64,000 nt of DNA from Terriglobales bacterium (GTDB taxonomy: Bacteria; Acidobacteriota; Terriglobia; Terriglobales; Acidobacteriaceae): the NCBI GenBank assembly GCA_035561515.1, contig DATMXP010000047.1:23824-87823 (forward strand), written 5' to 3'. The translations under genes and the position numbers were made by a program. Under the pieces are notes generated by a model. The model searched no databases. It was given only the letters and a program-made list of their open reading frames with translations, and was not told the DNA's origin. Position 1 is the stretch's first letter, and each line of letters opens with the position of its first letter. This document shows, in pieces, positions 1 to 8,347 of the stretch.

Positions 1-806
1 CGCGAATAGACGAACGGATTCACATAAGCCTCAGGCATGAAGCCGAAGAGGCTTGAGGTCCGGATCCCGTTTACGAGTGCCTGCGCGTGGAAGCCATAAG
101 CGGCGAACAGAACCGCAAAGCCGATCGCACATCCGGCAGCCATGATTACGGTCGCGGCTCCGCGACGTTCCGGAACCAGATACCACATGAACAACAGCGT
201 CACCGGAACCAGGATGACGATGGCGAATTGCGCAGCGCTGCCAAGTCCGATTGCAGTTCCGAGCAACAGGATCCGCTTCCAGTTCCAGAGCACGACTTCC
301 CGCGGAGCGTAAAGAGTGTGTGCGAGGCCGATGGCGGTGAAGACGAGCCCAAACGCGCCCCAATCGGCGATCACGCTGGACTGAACCGTGGAGGCGCGAA
401 CCACCGCGAGCGGCGAGAACGCGTAGAGCACGAGCGCGATGTAACCGGCGACGTTGCCATAAAGACGTCGCGCGACGTACCAGAGCGAAGCTCCGAACAG
501 CGCGCCCATGAACATGAATGGCATTCGCGCGAACCATTTCCAAGTGGTCGGGAACGATTCGTGCGTGGCTTTTGCCCAGAGCAACGGGAACGATGCGGCG
601 AGTGCGGTTGCGGGCGAAGGCTGGTCGTTGGAAGTGATCTCCGCGCCGCGCCATTGACGCTGGCCTTGCAGGACGTAAGTAACTTCACGCTCGGTAAGCG
701 GCGCTTTGGCGCAGAACCAGACACATTGGGCGAGAAAGAGGAGCAACAGGAATCCGGCGACGAACTGCGGCGATCCAAAGCGCTCGTGCGTAAAGAAGCG
801 TGTCAT
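1..806 (-). CDS. Integral-membrane glycosyltransferase, ArnT/PMT-like (partial, runs off the left edge)
   Basis: An open frame of 268 codons starts at ATG 806 (MTRFFTHERFGS) and is still open at base 1, so only the N-terminal half is seen. Translation gives hydrophobic segments at about residues 16-33, 95-111, 118-135, 150-165, 180-200 and 215-235. Between the first two lies a periplasmic-looking loop. This is the topology of GT-C transferases (GT39/ArnT/PMT_2), which move sugars from polyprenyl-phosphate donors at the outer face of the inner membrane. The loop residues TEREVTY and DQPSPAT sit where that family carries its acidic active-site loop, but the catalytic assignment is an inference. 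A frame on the same strand at 31-654 is its out-of-frame shadow. Divergently transcribed from the CPBP gene. Acceptor unknown. Confidence 0.7.
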   Translation of the reverse strand, partial: MTRFFTHERFGSPQFVAGFLLLLFLAQCVWFCAKAPLTEREVTYVLQGQRQWRGAEITSNDQPSPATALAASFPLLWAKATHESFPTTWKWFARMPFMFMGALFGASLWYVARRLYGNVAGYIALVLYAFSPLAVVRASTVQSSVIADWGAFGLVFTAIGLAHTLYAPREVVLWNWKRILLLGTAIGLGSAAQFAIVILVPVTLLFMWYLVPERRGAATVIMAAGCAIGFAVLFAAYGFHAQALVNGIRTSSLFGFMPEAYVNPFVYS

Positions 807-863
807 TGGGAACTAGAAGTTGTATCACGTCAGGAGGCGACGCACGAAGAATCGGTCACGACG

Positions 864-869
864 TATACT
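864..869 (+). promoter_or_regulatory. -10-like hexamer TATACT of the CPBP gene
   Basis: TATACT lies 9 nt before the ATG at 879, and no Shine-Dalgarno sequence fits in between. This suggests a leaderless or near-leaderless transcript. No good -35 box is visible 17 nt upstream. Confidence 0.35.
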
Positions 870-878
870 TCCACAGCT

Positions 879-1907
879 ATGAGCAACAACGGCAATCTCA
901 ACCCGGAGTTTTCGACGCCGAACGATGCGCAGCCGGCTGCGACCCAACAGTCAGTGATCAGGAAGATTTTTTTCGGACCGAATGGACTGCGGGCCGGGTG
1001 GCGATTTGCGATCTACGTGGCGCTGAGTTTCGTGCTGGGGTACGTTTTTCGATATTTGCGGCAGGCGGTGTATCCGTTGCCGAAGCGGGTGCCGGGGGAG
1101 GGGCTCGAACCGGTGCGAGAGATCATCGTGCGCGGCAGCGGATTCCTGGTGGCGGCCGTGGCAGCGTGGATCATGGCGCGGATCGAGCGGGAGAAGTGGG
1201 AGCATTACGGGCTACCGGTGCGGCGCGTGTTCAGCCTGGACTCTTTTGTCGGCCTGGTATGGGGTTTCGTGGCATTGACGTTCGTGATGGGCGGGTTGTG
1301 GCTGGCGGGCGCGTACCGGATTGAGGGGCTGGCGCTCTCGGGCGGAGCGATCTGGAAATTTGCGGCGTTGTGGGGGGTGATGTTCCTGATCGTGGGACTG
1401 CTGGAGGAGTTCACGCTGCGCGGGTATCCGTTGTACACGCTGGCGTCGGGCATGGGGTTCTGGCCGGCGGCGATTTTGACTTCGGGGTTGTTCGTGGCGG
1501 CGCACCTGGGGAATCCGGGCGAGACCTGGATGGGGCTGACGGATGTTTTCCTGATCGGCGTGTTTTTGTGTTTGACGCTGTGGCGGACGGGGGACCTGTG
1601 GTTTGCGGTGATGTTCCACGCGTCGTGGGACTGGGGGCTGACCTATTTTTACTCGGTGCCGAACAGCGGCGCGACCGCGACAGGACACCTGTTCAACGTG
1701 CAGGTGCAGGGACCAAAGTGGCTCTCGGGCGGGAGCGCGGGGCCGGAGGGCAGCATTATCAACTTGTTCTTCGACCTGCTGGGATTCGTGGTGTTCCTGG
1801 CGTTTTACCGACACCGTAAATGGGTGGGGATGAACGACCGGCGCAAGACGGTGCAGACTTCGGCGAGCGTGACTCTCGACGCGTCGGCGTTAACGGGAAA
1901 CAGCTAG
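879..1907 (+). CDS. CPBP-family intramembrane metalloprotease (CAAX/Abi type)
   Basis: A protein of 342 residues. The start was placed at ATG 879 (MSNNGNLNPEF), because the open frame upstream is antisense to the glycosyltransferase and low in hydrophobic content. The protein has a short soluble N-terminus and about seven to eight membrane segments. The CPBP signature is complete: EEFTLRG with E176, E177 and R181, then FVAAH with H209, then FHASWDW with H247. These Glu and His residues line the intramembrane active site in Rce1-like proteases. In bacteria such proteins act in peptide maturation, immunity to bacteriocins or envelope processing; nothing here says which. It stands alone between a divergent glycosyltransferase and a repeat-rich spacer. 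Confidence 0.88.
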   Translation: MSNNGNLNPEFSTPNDAQPAATQQSVIRKIFFGPNGLRAGWRFAIYVALSFVLGYVFRYLRQAVYPLPKRVPGEGLEPVREIIVRGSGFLVAAVAAWIMARIEREKWEHYGLPVRRVFSLDSFVGLVWGFVALTFVMGGLWLAGAYRIEGLALSGGAIWKFAALWGVMFLIVGLLEEFTLRGYPLYTLASGMGFWPAAILTSGLFVAAHLGNPGETWMGLTDVFLIGVFLCLTLWRTGDLWFAVMFHASWDWGLTYFYSVPNSGATATGHLFNVQVQGPKWLSGGSAGPEGSIINLFFDLLGFVVFLAFYRHRKWVGMNDRRKTVQTSASVTLDASALTGNS

Positions 1908-1980
1908 CAGACCCTGACCACCATATGTTGTATTTGCCGGGATTTCGCTTGAGGGTACCCCCCACCCCCTCCCAAGTTAC

Positions 1981-2080
1981 AAAACAAAGCACTTGTACGA
2001 CGGACTATGAAAACAAAGCACTTATAAGTCGCTGATTTTGCAGCTAGTTACATTATCAATTTGATAACAAAGAACTTAGC
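1981..2080. repeat. Dispersed AACAAAGCACTT direct repeats
   Basis: AAAACAAAGCACTT occurs at 1981-1994 and again exactly at 2010-2023. A diverged form, AACAAAGAACTT, follows at about 2067-2078 after an AT-rich stretch. Function unknown. Confidence 0.6.
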
Positions 2081-2305
2081 TGTGGGTACAAGATGTTGTG
2101 TTCTGCTCACTGCTTTTAGCTGTCAGCTATTGGCTCTTAGTCGGCAAATTCATTACCAACATTTTCAGGATAGCAATTTGGGCGGGGGCAACAAGGTTTT
2201 GAAATTTATTTTGCGAGTGTTTTCAGGAGTTTGCGGGGAAAAGGGCGTCGTGACCCCCTTGACACGCTCCGAGCAGGCAGTGCCGAACAGAACAAAAAAG
2301 ATAAC

Positions 2306-2329
2306 CACAGAGACGCAGAGACACAGAGA
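2306..2329. repeat. Tandem octamer repeat (CACAGAGA)x3
   Basis: CACAGAGA, CGCAGAGA and CACAGAGA follow one another without gaps. From general knowledge, the same string is scattered through noncoding DNA of many acidobacterial and other environmental genomes. No coding role is apparent. Confidence 0.7.
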
Positions 2330-2381
2330 GTTGAATGGGAAAGAGTTCGGTGTGAACGCCGGCGGTAGTTCCGGGGACAAG

Positions 2382-2480
2382 AACCCTCCGGGATCGGAGT
2401 GCGGTGGTCTCCCACCCTTCGGCTTCGCTCAGGGCAGGCTCTTAACGTCCCCCAATACGAGACGTGAAGGTGGGGCACGG
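2382..2480 (-). repeat. Mosaic repeat, copy B, carrying an internal CCTGAGCGAAGCCGAAGG element
   Basis: Read on the minus strand, this segment aligns with 4091-4166: CCGTGCCCCA, then CTTCACGTC, GGGGACGTTAAG, GTGGGAG, GCACTCCG and CCCGGAGGGTT in the same order. The copy here has 25 extra bases (2416-2440) between GACGTTAAG and GTGGGAG. The extra piece contains CCTGAGCGAAGCCGAAGG, the core of the array at the right end of the window. Confidence 0.65.
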
Positions 2481-2682
2481 AAGCCGTATAGCTAGTGCGT
2501 TAGGTGTGCCACCAACCCGGTTTTTCCTGCGCGTTGTGATAGCTACGATGAAGACCGATGCAAGTATCCTGAACTCCTGCATTTGTTGGCAGAGCCAAAA
2601 AGTTCAGATTGACAATCGCGGGATTGCTGCCGAGGATTAAATTTCAGCAATCAGGTTCGATAATTTACCGGCTCAACACAAC

Positions 2683-3429
2683 ATGCCAAGATCGAATTGG
2701 AGCAGAGAGGAACTGATCATTGCGTTCAACCTTTACTGCAAAACGCCGTTCGGTCGAATTCACATTCGTAACCCGCACATTATTGAACTTGCTCGAGCAC
2801 TAGGACGCTCACCTTCGGCAGTTTCGTGGAAGTTAGCGAACTTTGCGAGATTGGATCCGTCCTTGAAGCGTCGGAATGTTTCGGGAGCAAGCCATGGGGC
2901 GAAGCTTGAAGCGATCATCTGGCAAGAATTCAGTAATGATTGGGACAGACTGGCCTTCGAGAGCGAAGAACTTCTGAGTAGACTCTCACCTTCTTTAGCT
3001 AGCAACTATATCTTTGAGGATTTTCCAGAAGGCATATCGCGTCCGACAACTGTTCTTGCACGTGTAAACCAATCTTTTTTCCGGTCAGCCGTACTTGCTG
3101 CTTACCGATGTCGTTGCTGCATTTCCGGTTTGGACGTTTCCAGTTTGCTAAATGCGAGTCATATTGTTCCGTGGCGCGACGATGCCGCGAATAGAACAAA
3201 TCCAAAAAATGGCCTCTGCCTCAATGTGCTACATGACAAAGCGTTCGACCGCGGACTTCTCACGATAACGACTGACTATAGGGTTAAAGTCTCTCCGGCA
3301 TTACCTAGAACATGTACCGCGGAAGATCTATTTTTCAAGTATGAAGGTCGGGAAATTTCCTTACCTGAACGGTTCTTGCCTGACCCGAGCTTCTTGGAGT
3401 ACCACAACAGGCATGTCTTCCAGCCCTAA
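2683..3429 (+). CDS. HNH endonuclease with N-terminal DNA-binding-like domain
   Basis: A protein of 248 residues. Residues 1-60 (NWSREELIIAFNLY, then ELARALGRSPSAVSWKLANF) look like a helix-turn-helix recognition module. Residues 135-200 form an HNH_2 nuclease domain: a CRCC cluster (C143-C146), ASHIVPW with H160, NPKNGLCLN with N176, and LHDKAFD with H184. All catalytic positions are present, so an active, metal-dependent DNA nuclease is expected. Genes of this type are typical of restriction-like or mobile defence loci. Base composition is clearly more AT-rich than in neighbouring genes, and the gene sits in a pocket of repeats, both suggesting transfer. The next ORF begins 12 bases downstream on the same strand. 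No methyltransferase is nearby. Confidence 0.85.
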   Translation: MPRSNWSREELIIAFNLYCKTPFGRIHIRNPHIIELARALGRSPSAVSWKLANFARLDPSLKRRNVSGASHGAKLEAIIWQEFSNDWDRLAFESEELLSRLSPSLASNYIFEDFPEGISRPTTVLARVNQSFFRSAVLAAYRCRCCISGLDVSSLLNASHIVPWRDDAANRTNPKNGLCLNVLHDKAFDRGLLTITTDYRVKVSPALPRTCTAEDLFFKYEGREISLPERFLPDPSFLEYHNRHVFQP

Positions 3430-3441
3430 GAGTTGATCTCC

Positions 3442-3813
3442 ATGAACTTGAAATTAACTTACCTTTACCGGGACGCTGGCAACTATAAGTACTGGGCCGA
3501 AGTCATTTTTGGAAACAGGTCCGCCATGTCGCCTGACAGAGCGCACGCTGCGTTGCGAGCGCTATTTCTCATGGATGAGCTATTTGTAGCCGATCAGATT
3601 CGACTAAAGGAGCTATTCCCATACCACGAGCATCCTACTGAAGACGACCACTGTTTCCACGAATTGTTTTCTGTCGAAAACACTGAGGCGGATGTTACTG
3701 ACGCTTTGGATCGAGACTTCCTCGATTTACTTAAAGAGTCGGAACGCGCTAGCCACCAAGGCTGGCGGGGCTTCTCAGTATCTTCGATAGGCAGAGTTTA
3801 CTTTGTCTTTTAG
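3442..3813 (+). CDS. Small acidic protein of unknown function, paired with the HNH nuclease
   Basis: A protein of 123 residues from ATG 3442 (MNLKLTYLYRD). A TTG nine bases earlier is in frame, but AAGAG at 3428-3432 is spaced better for the ATG. The protein is soluble, acidic in its second half (TEDDHCFHE, ENTEADVTDALDRDFLDLL) and ends in the hydrophobic string GRVYFVF. I do not recognise a named domain. It follows the HNH gene by 12 bases, shares its AT-rich composition and is probably co-transcribed. An immunity, antitoxin or accessory role is possible but is inferred from position only. Confidence 0.65.
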   Translation: MNLKLTYLYRDAGNYKYWAEVIFGNRSAMSPDRAHAALRALFLMDELFVADQIRLKELFPYHEHPTEDDHCFHELFSVENTEADVTDALDRDFLDLLKESERASHQGWRGFSVSSIGRVYFVF

Positions 3814-4020
3814 TCGAAACTGGCTACTCCCTCGTAGGCCGGTTGCGTTACTTATCCGCGTGGCGTCCCGATTCTAATGCCGTTGATCTCCCACAGTTTG
3901 GGAAACGTGCCGGTGGAGGTGAAAGCCTGGCACGCTTTGACCGGGCGCGCGGGATTGCGGTGCTGCGTACCGCCTCTGAGAGGTTACTACCATGCCAACC
4001 CCGGGTTTCGTGCGCAGAGA

Positions 4021-4057
4021 GCGCGCACTCCACCCGGGGCTAATGAATGACGTCCGC
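4021..4057. repeat. Repeat block R1, copy 1
   Basis: A 37-bp block (GCGCGCACTCCACCC through AATGACGTCCGC) that recurs at 4866-4902 with a single mismatch (G4036 versus A4881). Confidence 0.8.
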
Positions 4058-4090
4058 TACGGCTGGTGGCCCATCCATCACACGGAGTTT

Positions 4091-4166
4091 CCGTGCCCCA
4101 ACTTCACGTCCCGGTGTTTTGGGGACGTTAAGGTGGGAGTCCACTGCACTCCGCTCCCGGAGGGTT
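4091..4166 (+). repeat. Mosaic repeat, copy A (lacking the inserted element)
   Basis: Aligns with the minus strand of 2382-2480 but is continuous at GACGTTAAG|GTGGGAG, where the other copy holds 25 additional bases. It therefore looks like the unoccupied form of the site. Confidence 0.65.
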
Positions 4167-4360
4167 TGGTCGTGATCCCTGCGTCTCACATGGGTTAATC
4201 GATGGGACAGAGACATATTAGTACCCTACTGGCAGTGATTTTGCTCTCACGCTCGCGTGCTGTCCATTCCGATTCGATCTCGACCGGCCCGATTTCCCGA
4301 AACAGTGATGCGGCAAGGAGGAGTCAACACTCGAAGACTCTTGCTAGCGTGAACGTCGGT

Positions 4361-4404
4361 GGAATCCCACATCTGCCAACTGCAGGCAGATGCGGGGCAC
4401 CAGG
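4361..4404. repeat. Hairpin repeat R2, copy 1
   Basis: GGAATCCCACATCTGCC, a short loop, GGCAGATGCGGGG, CACCAG. The arms form a 12-bp stem with one mismatch. It recurs at 4824-4866, where two arm positions differ in a compensating way (C-G here, G-C there), so pairing is kept. Confidence 0.75.
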
Positions 4405-4502
4405 CTAATGGGGGTAACATTGGCTTCTCACGCCGGGGAAGGTACCATTTCAGGAAAAGTTGGACCGCAGCAGGTCACGTTCCTGCTTATTGGAGATCGT
4501 AA

Positions 4503-4706
4503 GTGGCTGAACAACTAAACCGTACCGAGCAGCTTGCCGAGCGCCGTAGCGCTCGCAACTGGATCGTGTTCGCTGTGTTCCTTGTTATCGGGATCGCGAG
4601 CATTACACGCGGGTTTTATCGGCAATACGACTGGCTAGGCATTTTCCTGGGAATGGGAGTCATTGGATTTGGGTATTCACGATTGCGAAGTGGTGCACAT
4701 GGCTGA
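4503..4706 (+). CDS. Small two-segment membrane protein of unknown function
   Basis: A protein of 67 residues starting with GTG 4503. GGAG at 4492-4495 lies 7 bases upstream and supports this start. A charged N-terminus (about 20 residues with RTEQLAERRSARN) is followed by two hydrophobic segments at about residues 20-40 and 43-58, and then a short basic tail. I do not recognise the family. It sits between repeat blocks and has no partner genes. The good start signal and clean topology argue that it is real, but its size keeps the call cautious. Confidence 0.55.
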   Translation: MAEQLNRTEQLAERRSARNWIVFAVFLVIGIASITRGFYRQYDWLGIFLGMGVIGFGYSRLRSGAHG

Positions 4707-4823
4707 CAGAAGTAATCGTGTCCGGGAGACACCTAGGAAATAAGCGGCACATCAGCGGCTCCGACCATTTGTATCGTACGATTTATGCCTGAATTGACTG
4801 ATACCTGTTCCCACTTCAACTGT

Positions 4824-4902
4824 GGAATCCCAGATCTGCCAACTGCCGGCAGATCTGGGGCACCAGCGCGCACTCCACCCAGGGCTAATGAATGACGTCC
4901 GC
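4824..4902. repeat. Repeat blocks R2 (copy 2) and R1 (copy 2), fused
   Basis: 4824-4866 is the hairpin repeat, with a perfect 12-bp stem (4829-4840 with 4848-4859, loop AACTGCC). It runs directly into the R1 block at 4866-4902. In the first occurrence the two blocks lie about 300 bp apart and in the opposite order, so they are modules that recombine. Confidence 0.75.
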
Positions 4903-5059
4903 CACGCGGGCTGGAATCGTGGTGCGCGCTAAATTCATCCTCATCCCCAACGGGCGTTGTAAATGGAAACGCACCCCGCGTCTGTGGGTAGGTGAACACG
5001 AAACGCGGGCCATTCGGCCTCACGCACCATTATCGTCATCGTTCGAACTGAGAAAACAA

Positions 5060-5091
5060 AAAAGAGAGGATGAGCATTAAGCCCATCCTCT
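5060..5091 (-). terminator. Rho-independent terminator of the TonB receptor gene
   Basis: The stem AGAGGATG (5065-5072) pairs with CATCCTCT (5084-5091). On the minus strand it is followed by a run of T (TCTTTTTTGTTTTC). It lies about 100 bases after the stop of the receptor gene. Confidence 0.75.
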
Positions 5092-5188
5092 TTGCGCTTT
5101 TGCACCTTTTGTAAAAGGTAGCTGAGCGCGAGTTTGGTATGCGGAGCGGTTTGGCTGCCCCGCACGCCTCACTATGGGGGTTACACCC

Positions 5189-8100
5189 TTAGAATGTGAA
5201 CTTCACCAGGAAACGACCCTGGAAACCAGGATTGAAGGTTGACGGCTGACCATAGCGCGGATCAAGTCCGCCGGCTTCCGACACCATTCCCTTCCAATCG
5301 AAGCCCTTGGTGAGATCCACATGGCGAAGATCCAAGCCAACTGAATCCACCAGTTCTTCCTGGTTGTAACGGTCCATGGTGTAGACATTCGTCTTCTGGT
5401 TGAAGAGGTTGATCATGTTCATTTCGAACCGCAACGATTTCTTCTCGCCAACCTTGAAGGTATGAGCAACCATCAGGTCGGTCTGCGTGAAGACAGGCGT
5501 GCGGCCCATGTCGCCACGGCCTTCCACGTACATCGGAATGCCGTTCATGGTGTTCACCTGCGTCGTCATCGGTGTGCCACTGGTAGCGCGGAAGAACCCG
5601 CCGACCTCGGTCCCAAACTTGAATGTCTTGGAACCGTAGAACTTCAGAACGTGCGGGCGATCCGTTGGCAGGCGACCGTACAGGCCGTCGTTTCCGTGCG
5701 CGTCGAACAGAGCCTCATCCAGATCGAAGTAACGGTTGGCGTTGCCACCGGAACGGAAGATCTGGGAGAAGAAGGCCTGGTTTCCGCCGAACGCGTAGCC
5801 CAGAGTCGCAGGACGAATTTCGTCCGTGCTCTGCAGTCCGGAGTAGTTTCCGTAGAGACGGCTGTACACGTAGCTGACGTTGAAGAGCATGCCTGCACCG
5901 AAGCGTCGCGCCAACGACAGTTCCATCGCGTCGTAAGTGCGGACTGCCTTCGGCATGGTAACGAAGCAGTTGCCGTCGATTTCAATCGGGCAAGCCAAAC
6001 CGCCGGACAGAGCCACGTTGTTGCGGCCTTCTCCAGGGTTGCCGTAGTTGTACACTTCGTCGCCGTTTTCGATCTGGCCCATGTCCTCAATGGTGCGGTT
6101 CAGCTTGTTGCGGACATAACGGCCGGTGAAAACCATGCTCTCTTTCAGTTGCCACTCGATGCCGGTGTGAACCGTGTCTGAACTCATCGGCTTCGTGGCG
6201 GGATCGATTCGGTCGAATCCGGGCACGCGACGATCACGGAAGGTACCGGGCCACAGGTTCTGTCCCGGCATATTGTTGAGGTTGAGAGCCCAAACCTTCG
6301 CGGGATCGAGCACGCCGTCGGTTTCAACTTCGGTGCCCAGGGTGCGATAGAACACGTGCCACAAATCGCCGCCGAAGGTACCGCGCGCCAGGTCGTACTT
6401 GGTCCAGTCGTAGAACCGGCCCCAGCCCGCCGACAACTTGACTTTGCCGTTGCCGAACAAATCAAAGCTGCCGCCGATGCGAGGTGCGATCTTGTCGCCC
6501 CAGCCGAACTCGAGTGCGTATTTCTTGATGTCAGGCCGGAACGAAGGAATGATTTCCTTTTCGAAACGTACACCCACGTTCAGGGTCAAGCGGTTGAGCA
6601 GCTTCCACGAATCCTGCACGTAGACGTTGGTGATGTTGGAACCGGCAGAACCGCGCGTCGCACCGTCGTGCACGGCGTAATAGCCATACTTGCCCGTGTA
6701 ATCGACGCCGCAAATAGCGCAGATGTTGTCGGTATAGACGCCATCCTGCATGCTGTTCCAGTAAAGAACCACGCGTCCATTCGGCCCATAGTTAGAGTTA
6801 TTTACGTTATTGACGTTCTTCGCGGTACCGATGCCGAACTTAAAGTTATGCTGTCCGGCAAAACGAACCATCTGCGTCAGGTCGGCCTGGATGTAAGTAC
6901 GGGTAGTAAGGTCATGCACCACCTGACCGCCAGCCGGACTGGTGTAATTGCTGGCCAGCCATAGGCTTTGAGGTACTCCCGCGCCGCCCGAGGTAGCATC
7001 CGTCACTCCGGTCGGCGAAGTGTTATACCAGAATTCGCCCTGCGGAATAACGCCCGTGTCTTTGTAGTTGAGGTAATAACGGCCACCCTTCACGCTCAGA
7101 ATGGTGCTATTCGTGGCAGTGTAGTCCACCTGTCCGGTGTAGCTCTGCTCTGGCTGAGAATAGCCAAGGAAGCTATTCGTCCTCATGTCTTCAAGGCTAC
7201 TTGTACGGGCATTCGCCTTGTAATCGTTGTAGCCGCTGATTGTGCCGGTGGAATGAGTAGGCGTGTAGAGCCACGTGAAGTTCATGCGCAAACGGCTCGT
7301 GGGCTCGAACGAAAGCTTGCTGAACCAATTGATCTGGTTCGCGCTCGCCTTCATTGTGCCGGTGCCATCGATGAACTCAGCGTTGCGGCTACGCTGCTGC
7401 CAACGCGGTGATGCAGCCGTATAAAAGAACAGCCGATTCTGAATAATTGGTCCGCCGAGAGATCCACCGAACTCGTAGTTGTCGTTCTTGTCCTTGGCGT
7501 CCTGGATATATTTGAAGGTGTCTCGGTTGTTTGGTTCGATCTGCATGCGCTCGACCGGACCAGCGTTCAGTTTGTTGCCGAAATAGTAGTAGTGCAGGTC
7601 ACCATGGAAGCTGTTGCCTCCCGACTTGGTAATCGCGCTGACTACGCCACCCAGGGCGCCGCCGTATTCTGCATCGAGTCCGGTGGTCTTTACCTGGACT
7701 TCCTGGATGTAGTCGAACGTTGCACTCTGACGCGCCGAACCGTCAATCATGCTGTTGGTGGCAACTCCATCGATGTAATAGGAGTTTTCCGCACCGCTGG
7801 CGCCGTTAATCTGGAATCCACCTTCAATCTGGCCCGTATTGACCGAGGGAGAGAACACGGCAACGCCGGTAAAATCGCGACCTTTAGGCAGGCTCGCGAG
7901 CTCTTCCGCGGTGACGTTGTGCGCGATCATCGTGCTGGCCGTGTCAATGAGTGGCGCCGCGCCGGAGACTTCAACCGTCTCTCCTTCGCTGCCCACCTTC
8001 ATGTCAGCCTTGATGTTGGCGGTCTTGCCTACCAGCACCACGATGTCTGGCATTTCGACTGTGACGAAGCCTTTTTTCTCTACCCGGACTCTGTAACGCC

Positions 8101-8347
8101 CAGGTTCGACATCAGTCTGCGTGAATGTTCCGTCTCCACGCGACTTCAATGTCAAGGAGCGGTTCGTATCCATGCTGGTGATTACGATCGTGGCATCGGG
8201 CAAGACTGCTCCGGATGCGTCCATAACCGTTCCGGTGATGTTGCCGAATCTTTCCTGTGCCACTGCCGGTGCGGAGAACAGAACCGCGCAAAAGCAAAGT
8301 AAGACGAGAGCAGTAGTAGCTGCTGAGTATTTTTGGAATGCGTTCAC
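5189..8347 (-). CDS. TonB-dependent receptor, Oar-like, with N-terminal carboxypeptidase-regulatory domain
   Basis: A protein of 1052 residues from GTG 8347 (VNAFQKYSAATT). AAAGGGGG lies just upstream, and this start gives a clean signal peptide ending near APAVAQ (residue ~31). A longer open frame exists but begins with non-secretory sequence. Residues ~33-115 are an Ig-like carboxypeptidase-regulatory domain (GTVMDASGAVLPDATI). Then come a plug domain (LPKGRDFTGVAVFSP, NSYYIDGV) and a long beta-barrel ending in aromatic FLVKFTF, the outer-membrane insertion signal. Such receptors import oligosaccharides or siderophores using TonB/ExbBD energy; the substrate cannot be read from sequence. It is monocistronic, with its own terminator. 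Confidence 0.9.
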   Translation of the reverse strand: MNAFQKYSAATTALVLLCFCAVLFSAPAVAQERFGNITGTVMDASGAVLPDATIVITSMDTNRSLTLKSRGDGTFTQTDVEPGRYRVRVEKKGFVTVEMPDIVVLVGKTANIKADMKVGSEGETVEVSGAAPLIDTASTMIAHNVTAEELASLPKGRDFTGVAVFSPSVNTGQIEGGFQINGASGAENSYYIDGVATNSMIDGSARQSATFDYIQEVQVKTTGLDAEYGGALGGVVSAITKSGGNSFHGDLHYYYFGNKLNAGPVERMQIEPNNRDTFKYIQDAKDKNDNYEFGGSLGGPIIQNRLFFYTAASPRWQQRSRNAEFIDGTGTMKASANQINWFSKLSFEPTSRLRMNFTWLYTPTHSTGTISGYNDYKANARTSSLEDMRTNSFLGYSQPEQSYTGQVDYTATNSTILSVKGGRYYLNYKDTGVIPQGEFWYNTSPTGVTDATSGGAGVPQSLWLASNYTSPAGGQVVHDLTTRTYIQADLTQMVRFAGQHNFKFGIGTAKNVNNVNNSNYGPNGRVVLYWNSMQDGVYTDNICAICGVDYTGKYGYYAVHDGATRGSAGSNITNVYVQDSWKLLNRLTLNVGVRFEKEIIPSFRPDIKKYALEFGWGDKIAPRIGGSFDLFGNGKVKLSAGWGRFYDWTKYDLARGTFGGDLWHVFYRTLGTEVETDGVLDPAKVWALNLNNMPGQNLWPGTFRDRRVPGFDRIDPATKPMSSDTVHTGIEWQLKESMVFTGRYVRNKLNRTIEDMGQIENGDEVYNYGNPGEGRNNVALSGGLACPIEIDGNCFVTMPKAVRTYDAMELSLARRFGAGMLFNVSYVYSRLYGNYSGLQSTDEIRPATLGYAFGGNQAFFSQIFRSGGNANRYFDLDEALFDAHGNDGLYGRLPTDRPHVLKFYGSKTFKFGTEVGGFFRATSGTPMTTQVNTMNGIPMYVEGRGDMGRTPVFTQTDLMVAHTFKVGEKKSLRFEMNMINLFNQKTNVYTMDRYNQEELVDSVGLDLRHVDLTKGFDWKGMVSEAGGLDPRYGQPSTFNPGFQGRFLVKFTF

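Larger units (their letters stand above)
1908..2682. other. Repeat-rich intergenic region
   Basis: These 775 bases have no credible gene. They hold a C-rich stretch near 1956-1975, three copies of an AACAAAGNACTT motif (1981-2078), three tandem octamers (2306-2329) and a mosaic repeat in reverse orientation (2382-2480). Short open frames here have no start signals and read through repeats. Confidence 0.6.
3814..4502. other. Intergenic mosaic of repeats
   Basis: These 689 bases contain three repeat blocks that recur in the window (4021-4057, 4091-4166, 4361-4404). I see no gene. Short frames on both strands lack ribosome-binding sites and recognisable sequence. Confidence 0.55.

Noticed and set aside
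31..654. 207-codon open frame on the minus strand
   Set aside because: It is an out-of-frame reading of the truncated glycosyltransferase. The protein is Arg/His-rich without hydrophobic segments, while the +1 shifted frame gives a clean membrane protein.
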